Below are positions 1-4,777 of a stretch of 6,334 bases of DNA, in pieces. Origin of the DNA: RGIG4140 sp045532865 (GTDB lineage Bacteria; Pseudomonadota; Alphaproteobacteria; CAAHEQ01; UBA3637); NCBI GenBank assembly GCA_045532865.1, contig JAZSGT010000050.1:1-6334 (forward strand). The letters are read 5' to 3'. How positions within the stretch are numbered: the stretch's first letter is position 1; each line of letters starts with the position of its first letter. Position numbers and translations under genes: made by a program. A model generated the notes under the pieces. It saw only the letters and a list, made by a program, of their open reading frames with translations, was not told the DNA's origin and searched no databases.

Positions 1-321
1 ATGCAAGAAGGTGGCTTTATGGGTATGACGCAAGAAGAATGGCAAGAGTATGCCATGCGTTTGAGCCAAGCTGAGGGTGGAATTATTTCACCACAAGCAG
101 AGCTTAAGATTAGAAAAGCTTTGGTTCAAGCATATCCAGAATGTCAAAGAGCTATAAACGGAACCTTTAATAATGGCTCTAATACAGATACAACAAGGTC
201 ATCTGATGCCTCAAGAGGGTTGAGAGAGGCTGGCGGTGGACAAGCTGTTCCAGAGGGGACCAGAAGTGCTGTTCCTCGGGGACGCAGAAGAAGAGGAGGA
301 GGTTCTCGCTCAGGTATTTGA
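1..321 (+). CDS. C-terminal part of paralogue copy 1 (5' end outside window)
   Basis: This is the last 106 codons of a gene that begins upstream. The ATG at base 1 is not the true start: it aligns with internal residues of the two paralogues downstream (Leu at 1857, Met at 3088), which have over 260 residues before this point. The fragment holds the second half of the family's conserved C-terminal domain (GGFMG, EEWQEYA, PQAELKIRKALV), then an Asn/Ser/Thr-rich linker and an Arg/Gly tail (RGRRRRGGGSRSG). It ends TGA followed at once by TAA. I do not recognise the family. Bases 58-86 are identical to copy 3 while most of the rest follows copy 2, so the gene looks recombined. Function unknown. 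Confidence 0.85.
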   Translation: MQEGGFMGMTQEEWQEYAMRLSQAEGGIISPQAELKIRKALVQAYPECQRAINGTFNNGSNTDTTRSSDASRGLREAGGGQAVPEGTRSAVPRGRRRRGGGSRSGI

Positions 322-337
322 TAAAGTACTTTAAAAT

Positions 338-378
338 AAAAAACACGTTTGTAAAAAAAATTGCAAACGTGTTTTTTT
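338..378 (+). terminator. Rho-independent terminator after copy 1
   Basis: Arms at 338-352 (AAAAAACACGTTTGT) and 363-377 can form a 15-base-pair stem with a 10-base A-rich loop, and the second arm runs into seven T residues (372-378). The pair next to the loop is T-G, where the copy after the next gene has C-G. The A tract before the stem would act as a T tract on the other strand, so it could also stop antisense transcription. Confidence 0.85.
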
Positions 379-402
379 GATGTTTTATTTGTGAGTGAAA
401 AA

Positions 403-465
403 ATGAAAACCCTTGTTAAGTGCTTTGAAAAAGGTGAAGATTTAAATATTGAAAATTTTTTTTAA
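403..465 (+). other. Possible 20-codon ORF, ankyrin-like remnant
   Basis: An ATG at 403 opens a 20-codon frame closed by TAA at 463-465. Its peptide contains LVKCFEKGEDLNIEN, which resembles the end of an ankyrin repeat such as VEKLIKEGADLNIKD in the ankyrin gene further along. There is no convincing ribosome binding site (only A-rich sequence before the ATG), and the frame sits in the gap between a terminator and a promoter. It is most likely a chance or decayed frame rather than an expressed gene. Confidence 0.15.
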
Positions 466-489
466 AAATCAATTGGTAATAAAAAACAT

Positions 490-519
490 TTTACAAGGCT
501 TAATTTTTTGCGTTATACT
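490..519 (+). promoter_or_regulatory. Promoter for copy 2
   Basis: TTTACA at 490-495 (one change from TTGACA) lies 18 bases upstream of TATACT at 514-519 (one change from TATAAT). The predicted start is around 526, giving a leader of about 30 bases before the ATG at 558. That the promoter points at 558 rather than 699 supports 558 as the original start of the gene. Confidence 0.6.
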
Positions 520-546
520 GATTGATAGGAGATTTTAAGTTTTTTT

Positions 547-553
547 AGGGGGG
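547..553 (+). promoter_or_regulatory. Ribosome binding site for the ATG at 558
   Basis: AGGGGGG lies four bases before the ATG at 558. It is much stronger than anything in front of the GTG at 699 (only AGGT at 692-695), so initiation signals favour 558 even though that frame meets TGA after nine codons. Confidence 0.6.
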
Positions 554-557
554 CGAC

Positions 558-698
558 ATGACAACAGATTTAAATACCCAAATCTGAGAAGGATTTGATG
601 AATTAGAAACCGAAATTCAAGCAAGGGAAGCTCAACGAGGGGGGAATGCTTCAGTAGATAGGAATGAGGCAGGAGATGATGCCGTTGTATCAGGTGCT
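558..698 (+). pseudogene. Original 5' end of copy 2, cut by in-frame TGA at 585
   Basis: From ATG 558 the frame reads MTTDLNTQI, then TGA (585-587), then continues open and in phase into the main frame. The start and the part after the stop both align with the intact copy 3: MTT at the start, GFDEL after the stop (GFDELE here, GFDELY in copy 3), and SGAV just before and across 699. Coding sequence therefore once ran through the TGA. One base change from CGA or GGA could have made it. Either the gene is now a pseudogene, or it is translated from GTG 699, or the TGA is read through. The sequence alone does not decide. Confidence 0.7.
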
Positions 699-2180
699 GT
701 GGCTGTTGGGGCAGCTGTTGGTGCTGTTGGGACTTGGAGAGCAACTTCTCATTTGGGGCCGACTTTGACAAATAATGCTTTGTACACAATGGGTTGTGGA
801 CTGCATGACGGTAAAATCTATTTTGGGGGTAATTTGCGTGGAAATGGTTCAGTTAACATCGGAGATTTATATCAGTTGGCTGAGCATGAATTTGGCAGTG
901 CCTATGCTGATGATTTTAGAGGGGAATTTGAAATGGTCATGGGCCATACGGAAGGAGGGCAACCATCATATCGTTTGCTCCTTCCTGACACACCTGAGAC
1001 ACGCGCATTTCTTCGAAAATATGTCAAACCAGATGGTGCAGGATTAACCGAGCTTGGACAACAAGAATTAGCTCGTGTGCAAGCGTTTATTCGGTCAGAA
1101 GCTCGGGCTGTATTGCCAGATAATGTTGTTGAAAGAATGGGTGGTGAGTTTAGAAGTGGCAAAATTGAAATTGGCCGTTCGCTCAGAAATAGTGATCAAA
1201 TTGGTTTTTTGTTTAAGTTGGCAGAAAATGAAGGGATAGAAGTTTATGAAATTCCAGCTGAAGGAAGAGGTTCTGGTTTATCTGGGCTTCGTTTTCAAGA
1301 TACCCCAGAAGCACGAAAGTTTCTTCAAAAATATATTTCGCCAGATGGAACTGGTTTGACAGCTGAAGCACAAGATATTTTTTCGATGGTATCATCAGAA
1401 GGTAGAGTTGGAAATGTGGAAAGAGCTGCTGCTATTAGAGAAGGGGGAGTTGTACAAATTGAAGATGTTGATTTAACTGACCCGCAATCAACCCACCCAT
1501 CAGGGCAAAATGCATCTGCAAATCGTGGGAGTACAGCATCAGAGGCACCTCGTTCCACAAATCGAGGCCGAACAGCTTCTCGAGCAGGAGCTGGGATGCG
1601 AGGTATCGCAGGCAGTGTTGTTAAGTGGGGCGCCAGAGGCTTAGGTGTTGGTTTTGCAGCCTGGGCAGGAGCAAACTTTATTTCTGATATTTCAAGATTA
1701 GGTGAGGCAGGGGCAAATGCTGGAGCTGATGGTGTGTCTGTTCAAACACCCATGCCTGAAGCATATGCTGGTCAAATCAGTCAGGCTAATCAAAAATACT
1801 TCACCAAAGGCTCACCAGAAGAGTTGCAGTTTAGAGCTATGGTTGCTTATGCAGCGTTGCAAGAAGGTGGCTTTATGGGTATGACGCAAGAAGAATGGCA
1901 AGAATATGCTGTGCGTCTTTCTGAAGCAGGGGGGATTATTGATCCACAAGCAGAATTGAAAATCAGAAAAGCATTGGTTCAAGCATATCCAGAATATGAA
2001 AGAGCTATAAAAGAAACCTTTAATAATGGCTCTAATACAGATACAACAAGGTCATCTGATGCCTCAAGAGGGTTGAGAGAGGGTGGCGGTGGACAAGCTG
2101 TTCCTGCGCGTGAGGGACAAGAAAGTGCAACGCCTCAGGGACGCAGAAGAAGAGGAGGAGGTTCTCGCTCAGGTTTTTGA
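699..2180 (+). CDS. Paralogue copy 2, modular protein of unknown function
   Basis: This is the longest uninterrupted reading, GTG 699 to TGA 2180 (493 residues). The homologous frame really begins at 558, where a TGA interrupts it at codon 10. Order of parts, numbered from 699: residues 2-12 complete a Gly/Ala/Val-rich hydrophobic stretch ending in WRAT; two divergent copies of a small module at about 38-128 and 153-230, each with GKI near its start and FLxKYxxPDGxGLT near its end; a Ser/Thr/Asn/Arg-rich linker (about 262-300); a second hydrophobic stretch (about 311-330) ending in NFISDI; the conserved C-terminal domain (about 345-432); and a linker with an Arg/Gly tail (GRRRRGGGSRSG). There is no clear signal peptide. 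Copy 3 has only one module, so this gene gained one or copy 3 lost one. I do not recognise a named family. The product could be a secreted or surface-acting accessory protein, but that is inference. Its stop is TGA followed at once by TAA. Confidence 0.75.
   Translation: MAVGAAVGAVGTWRATSHLGPTLTNNALYTMGCGLHDGKIYFGGNLRGNGSVNIGDLYQLAEHEFGSAYADDFRGEFEMVMGHTEGGQPSYRLLLPDTPETRAFLRKYVKPDGAGLTELGQQELARVQAFIRSEARAVLPDNVVERMGGEFRSGKIEIGRSLRNSDQIGFLFKLAENEGIEVYEIPAEGRGSGLSGLRFQDTPEARKFLQKYISPDGTGLTAEAQDIFSMVSSEGRVGNVERAAAIREGGVVQIEDVDLTDPQSTHPSGQNASANRGSTASEAPRSTNRGRTASRAGAGMRGIAGSVVKWGARGLGVGFAAWAGANFISDISRLGEAGANAGADGVSVQTPMPEAYAGQISQANQKYFTKGSPEELQFRAMVAYAALQEGGFMGMTQEEWQEYAVRLSEAGGIIDPQAELKIRKALVQAYPEYERAIKETFNNGSNTDTTRSSDASRGLREGGGGQAVPAREGQESATPQGRRRRGGGSRSGF
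810..1082 (+). repeat. Small module, copy A (in copy 2)
   Basis: About 91 residues, from GKIYFGGNL to just past FLRKYVKPDGAGLTELG. It shares with the next copy the spaced pattern GKI, L..LAE.E, DTPE-R-FL-KY, PDG-GLT. Codons for shared residues differ freely (for example GACACACCTGAG against GATACCCCAGAA), so this duplication inside the gene is old, unlike the near-identical gene-end duplication. Confidence 0.7.
1155..1388 (+). repeat. Small module, copy B (in copy 2)
   Basis: About 78 residues, from SGKIEIG to TAEAQDIFSM. The signature reads DTPEARKFLQKYISPDGTGL. It is shorter than copy A between the LAENEGIEVYEI segment and the signature. The LAENEGIEVYEI segment lines up with LSKNRGVTGVRI of copy 3. 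Confidence 0.7.
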
Positions 2181-2240
2181 TAAAGTACTTTAAAATAAAA
2201 AACACGTTTGCAGAAAAAAATTGCAAACGTGTTTTTTTGA
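1857..2240 (+). repeat. Direct repeat, downstream copy (3' gene end plus terminator)
   Basis: Partner of 1-380. The match covers the last part of the coding region, the TGA-TAA end, the 16-base spacer and the terminator. Differences cluster at 1915-1950, where copy 1 instead follows copy 3 and carries one extra codon (SQAEGG against SEAGG), and in the linker before the Arg-rich tail. Confidence 0.85.
2197..2238 (+). terminator. Rho-independent terminator after copy 2
   Basis: Arms at 2197-2211 (AAAAAACACGTTTGC) and 2223-2237 pair perfectly over 15 base pairs around an 11-base A-rich loop, ending in a seven-T run (2232-2238). It is almost identical to the terminator after copy 1. Confidence 0.88.
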
Positions 2241-2263
2241 TGGTATGTTTAAATAAATGTATG

Positions 2264-2272
2264 TGTTATGAT
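2264..2272 (+). promoter_or_regulatory. Possible extended -10 promoter for copy 3
   Basis: TGTTATGAT at 2264-2272 fits an extended -10 element (TG, one base, then TATGAT). There is no good -35 at the usual distance, because that space runs into the preceding terminator. Transcription would start near 2279, inside the ribosome binding site and only about eight bases before the ATG, so the call is tentative. Confidence 0.35.
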
Positions 2273-2286
2273 TTAAAAGGTGGAAT

Positions 2287-3399
2287 ATGACAACACAAGA
2301 TGCTTCAAGAATTATTAAAAATCTAAATGATGGCTTTGATGAATTATATGAGGTGATGGCGGCGATTTCGGATAAAAGGCAGATGCTTGATACAGCTAAG
2401 CAGCAGTCGACAACTAACTGCCGTGAAGCTTTGGTTGAAACGTTAGAATCTGGTGCTGTTGTGGTCGCTGTGACGGCTTTGGATGCTGCAATATGGCGTG
2501 CAACCCAAGAAAAATGCATGGTAACAGCTAGGGGCAAAATTTATGTGGTGCAGGGTGAACTGGGTGGACTGGGTGGACTTTCTCAAAAAAAACTGGAATA
2601 TTTGAACAAGCTATCAAAAAATAGAGGCGTAACAGGGGTTAGGATAGGTTATGCAAAAGATGTCGACCGCTATGTGTTGGTTCTTGATGATACTGAAGCC
2701 TGTAGAGAATTTCTTAAAAAATATATTAAACCAGATGGAAGAGGGTTAACGGATGCAGGAGAGAAGGCAATTAGAGGTATCACCAAGCGATACGAAAGAT
2801 TTAGCCCAGTTGATCTTCCAGGTAAACCAAGTAATAATGTCAAAAAACTGAAATGGTCTGCTAGAGGTTTGGGGATGGCTTTTAATGCATGGGCTGTGGC
2901 AAACTTTATTTCTGATATTAATAATTTAGGCGAGGCAGCCAAAAGTGCTGCTGAACTTGATGGTGTGTCCGTTCAAACACTAATGCCTGATCAATATAGC
3001 GGGCAGGTGAGCCCAGCAGATCAAAAATACTTTACCAAAGGGACTGCTGAAGAGTTAAAGTTCAGAGCCATGGTTGCTTATGCTGGGATGCAAGAAGGTG
3101 GCTTTATGGGAAGAACTCAAGAAGAATGGCAAGAATATGCTGTGCGTTTGAGCCAAGCTGAGGGTGGAATTATCTCTCCCCAAGCAGAGCTTAAAATCAG
3201 AAAAGCTTTGGTTGAACAGTACAGTTTGTATCAAAATGTTTATGACTCTGTTTTAAGACGGAGCTTGTCTTCTACAACGAGTAATTATAGCGTTTCAGAG
3301 AGATTAGAAACAATTTCTAAAGGGAGGGTCGCACCTGAAGATAAAAATCGTTCCAGAAGAGGGGGTTATCGTTATTCAAAAGAAAGAAGTACTTTTTAA
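2287..3399 (+). CDS. Paralogue copy 3, modular protein of unknown function (intact)
   Basis: This 370-residue protein starts at ATG 2287, preceded by AAGGTGG (2277-2283), and ends in TAA. It is the cleanest member of the family and the best guide to its layout: N-terminus MTT with GFDEL at 16-20; a hydrophobic stretch at 55-70 (SGAVVV...) ending in WRAT; one small module at about 82-166 with REFLKKYIKPDGRGLT; a second hydrophobic stretch at about 191-211 (NFISDI at 206-211); the conserved C-terminal domain at about 226-312, with DGVSVQT, QKYFTKG, FRAMVAYA, GGFMG, EEWQEYAVRLSQ and ELKIRKALV; and a divergent basic tail rich in Arg, Ser and Tyr (SRRGGYRYSKER). From about residue 310 it departs from copies 1 and 2, so its 3' end was not homogenised with theirs. 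No catalytic motif is recognised. The hydrophobic stretches are only 16-21 residues long and broken by charged or Gly residues, so membrane insertion is possible but not certain. Confidence 0.88.
   Translation: MTTQDASRIIKNLNDGFDELYEVMAAISDKRQMLDTAKQQSTTNCREALVETLESGAVVVAVTALDAAIWRATQEKCMVTARGKIYVVQGELGGLGGLSQKKLEYLNKLSKNRGVTGVRIGYAKDVDRYVLVLDDTEACREFLKKYIKPDGRGLTDAGEKAIRGITKRYERFSPVDLPGKPSNNVKKLKWSARGLGMAFNAWAVANFISDINNLGEAAKSAAELDGVSVQTLMPDQYSGQVSPADQKYFTKGTAEELKFRAMVAYAGMQEGGFMGRTQEEWQEYAVRLSQAEGGIISPQAELKIRKALVEQYSLYQNVYDSVLRRSLSSTTSNYSVSERLETISKGRVAPEDKNRSRRGGYRYSKERSTF
2530..2784 (+). repeat. Small module, copy C (in copy 3)
   Basis: About 85 residues with the same frame of motifs as the two modules in copy 2: GKIY near the start, LNKLSKNRGVTGVRI in the middle, DDTEA-REFLKKY and PDGRGLTDAG at the end. 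The run GGLGGLSQK within it recurs as GYLGGLSQK in the last gene of the window. Confidence 0.65.
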
Positions 3400-3447
3400 T
3401 ATTTGAAAATAAAAGATTTGTTTTGAAAATGTGCTTTTGAAATAGTT

Positions 3448-3476
3448 AAAAACAGATTTTATTAAAATGTGTTTTT
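3448..3476 (+). terminator. Terminator after copy 3
   Basis: AAAAACAGATTTT (3448-3460) pairs with 3464-3476 over 13 positions with one mismatch around the three-base loop ATT, and ends in five T residues. The stem is AT-rich and weaker than the other terminators here, but it has the same A-tract/CA...TG/T-tract shape and sits 49 bases after the stop. Confidence 0.55.
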
Positions 3477-3481
3477 AAGGC

Positions 3482-3510
3482 TTGTTATCTTCTTTTTTTT
3501 GTGTTAGAAG
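3482..3510 (+). promoter_or_regulatory. Promoter for the ankyrin gene
   Basis: TTGTTA (3482-3487) and TAGAAG (3505-3510) are 17 bases apart. The spacer ends with a T run and TGTGT, giving TG-T before the hexamer as in extended -10 promoters. The same T run plus TGTGTTAG occurs upstream of the next gene. The predicted leader is about 25 bases. Confidence 0.45.
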
Positions 3511-3541
3511 AAAATAAGATTAAAAAAAAGAAGAGGGTTCT

Positions 3542-4549
3542 ATGGGAGATCAAGAGTATTTAGAGGACGAGGGATTTGTGGATGAAGGGATGCAACCATC
3601 CCCTGATGTTTTGGCTGGATATGCTCTTCAAGATAATGATTTTGAAACCATTCGTGAGTTGGTAACAAGTGGCCAAATTTCTTTAAAGCCAGATGAATAT
3701 GGAAATTCTTTTTTACACTATGCAGCAGCCAGTGCCAGTCCTGAAATGATTAAAATGCTTGTTGCTATGGGTGGGGATATGCATGCTGTGAATGAGCAGG
3801 GTTTAACTCCTTATGAAATTGCAATGACAAGTTGGAATAGCGAAGGGTTAATGGGTTTTATTGATGCTGGGTTAAGTTTAGACACGCATGGGTCAAAAAA
3901 AATGCCTTTGCCATTAGAGGTGGCAGCATTGGCTGATTGGCAAACAATGGAAACGTTTTTGGAAAAAACAGGCGTTGATGTGAACTATAAAGATGAATCT
4001 GGTTACACTATGTTGCATGTGGCATGTGAATATGGCAATTTGGGCACGGTTACAACATTGATGCAAAAAGGGGCTGACCCCAATCAAAAAGATGCTGTTG
4101 GTTCAACACCTTTACATCGCTTGGTGGCATATAGCCATTTGGCACCTGAAAGAGAATTATGTATTGACAGGTTGATTTATTTGGGGGCTGATTTAAATGC
4201 AAGGGATAATAAGGGAAAAACGCCTTTGCATTTAGCTGTGCAGTTTTCTGAACCACGCATTGTGGAAAAATTGATTAAAGAGGGGGCTGATTTGAACATT
4301 AAAGATCATGAGGGGAAAACGCCTTTGGATCGATTGAATGAAAAATTAAACTTGATGGACAAAGATTCTGAACAATATGCCAAGTTAAAAGCAATTAAGC
4401 ATTTGTTGATGGAAAATGGCGCCAGATCTGGTAATCAGCAAGGGTTTGCAGATCGTTTGCGTGGTGCTGCTATGTCAGAATTAACAAATGAGCCTCGTGA
4501 ACAACAAGATAATTTGATTGAAAATTCTGGTAACTCTCGCTTGTCTTAA
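3542..4549 (+). CDS. Ankyrin-repeat protein
   Basis: A 335-residue protein starting at ATG 3542, with AGAGGG (3532-3537) four bases upstream, and ending in TAA. It has an acidic N-terminus with no signal peptide (MGDQEYLEDEGFVDEG). A helical cap at about 25-48 is followed by about six ankyrin repeats and a degenerate last one between residues 53 and 294. The clearest are SGYTMLHVACEYGNLGTV with GADPNQKD (about 153-184), GSTPLHRLVA with GADLNARD (187-222) and GKTPLHLAV with GADLNIKD (225-255). The 187-222 repeat has a few extra residues between its helices (SHLAPEREL). The C-terminal 40 residues are polar and unstructured-looking. Ankyrin repeats form a scaffold for protein-protein binding and have no catalysis of their own. 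In host-associated bacteria such proteins are often secreted effectors, but nothing here proves export. It has its own promoter-like sequence and terminator, so it appears to be a single-gene unit. Confidence 0.92.
   Translation: MGDQEYLEDEGFVDEGMQPSPDVLAGYALQDNDFETIRELVTSGQISLKPDEYGNSFLHYAAASASPEMIKMLVAMGGDMHAVNEQGLTPYEIAMTSWNSEGLMGFIDAGLSLDTHGSKKMPLPLEVAALADWQTMETFLEKTGVDVNYKDESGYTMLHVACEYGNLGTVTTLMQKGADPNQKDAVGSTPLHRLVAYSHLAPERELCIDRLIYLGADLNARDNKGKTPLHLAVQFSEPRIVEKLIKEGADLNIKDHEGKTPLDRLNEKLNLMDKDSEQYAKLKAIKHLLMENGARSGNQQGFADRLRGAAMSELTNEPREQQDNLIENSGNSRLS
3698..4423 (+). repeat. Ankyrin repeat block (about 6-7 units)
   Basis: Units of about 33 residues begin near residues 53, 86, 120, 153, 186, 224 and 257. 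Units 4-6 keep the canonical G-TPLH and GAD-N patterns. Units 1-3 are diverged (GNSFLHYAA, GLTPYEIA, PLPLEVAA). The last unit keeps GKTPLD but has a longer charged helix with a KDSEQYAKLKA insertion before LLMENGA. Confidence 0.88.
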
Positions 4550-4555
4550 AAACAT

Positions 4556-4603
4556 AAAAACACCTTTAAGGAAGAAAAAATCTTTTTTAAAAGGTGTTTT
4601 TTT
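4556..4603 (+). terminator. Rho-independent terminator after the ankyrin gene
   Basis: AAAAACACCTTT (4556-4567) pairs perfectly with AAAGGTGTTTTT (4590-4601), 12 base pairs, around a 22-base purine/T-rich loop. The second arm runs into seven T residues (4597-4603). It begins seven bases after the stop codon. Confidence 0.85.
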
Positions 4604-4654
4604 GTGTTTTAAAACAAAGGGTTGTTGAAAAATAAAAAAAGAAAAAAAATTTTC

Positions 4655-4684
4655 TTGACAGGAAATTTTTTTTTGTGTTAGGCT
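4655..4684 (+). promoter_or_regulatory. Promoter for the last gene
   Basis: A perfect TTGACA (4655-4660) lies 18 bases before TAGGCT (4679-4684). The latter is a poor match to TATAAT but is preceded by TG-T, as in an extended -10. The spacer contains nine T residues (4666-4674). Transcription would start near 4691, leaving a leader of close to 90 bases. Confidence 0.55.
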
Positions 4685-4692
4685 GAAAAAAA

Positions 4693-4719
4693 AGCTTAAA
4701 GAAGGCGGTCTTTAAAGCT
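4693..4719 (+). promoter_or_regulatory. Hairpin in the 5' leader of the last gene
   Basis: AGCTTAAAGA (4693-4702) can pair with TCTTTAAAGCT (4709-4719) with one bulged A, exposing the loop AGGCGG. A smaller palindrome, GGTTT-TTA-AAACC (4722-4734), follows. Neither has a T run after it, so they are not terminators. They may shape or stabilise the leader RNA. No known riboswitch is recognised. Confidence 0.35.
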
Positions 4720-4777
4720 GTGGTTTTTAAAACCAAAATGATTTTGAGGAGATGATTTTTATAAGGGGGATAAAGTT

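Larger units (their letters stand above)
1..380 (+). repeat. Direct repeat, upstream copy (3' gene end plus terminator)
   Basis: This segment is a close duplicate of 1857-2240. Bases 162-229 match 2015-2082 without a difference. After one substitution the match continues through 231-251, and it resumes over 278-315 and 317-351, including the stop codon, the spacer after it and the terminator stem. Similarity in the untranslated part shows that a whole gene unit was copied, or homogenised by recombination, rather than only a protein domain being conserved. Similarity ends soon after the terminator. Confidence 0.85.

Noticed and set aside
1..321. A complete 106-residue gene starting at base 1
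   Set aside because: The ATG corresponds to an internal position in both paralogues (Leu at 1857, Met at 3088), and the conserved domain is cut in half at the window edge.
454..469. A/T palindrome-like tract as a terminator or origin element
   Set aside because: It is only an A run followed by a T run and an A run, with no G-C-containing stem and no gene end beside it.
558..590. TGA at 585 as a selenocysteine codon
   Set aside because: No convincing hairpin follows the TGA, the neighbourhood has no redox-type motif, and no paralogue has Cys at the aligned position.
535..789. 84-codon minus-strand frame
   Set aside because: It overlaps the promoter, ribosome binding site and start of copy 2, is rich in Gln, Leu and His as expected from the complement of Gly/Ala/Val codons, and has no initiation signals.
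775..1047. 90-codon plus-strand frame inside copy 2
   Set aside because: It lies wholly within the conserved module region of copy 2 in another phase. The protein conservation between paralogues is in the copy 2 frame.
2190..2537. 115-codon minus-strand frame
   Set aside because: It crosses a terminator and the start of copy 3, and is Cys/Ser/Leu-rich noise with no recognisable domain or ribosome binding site.
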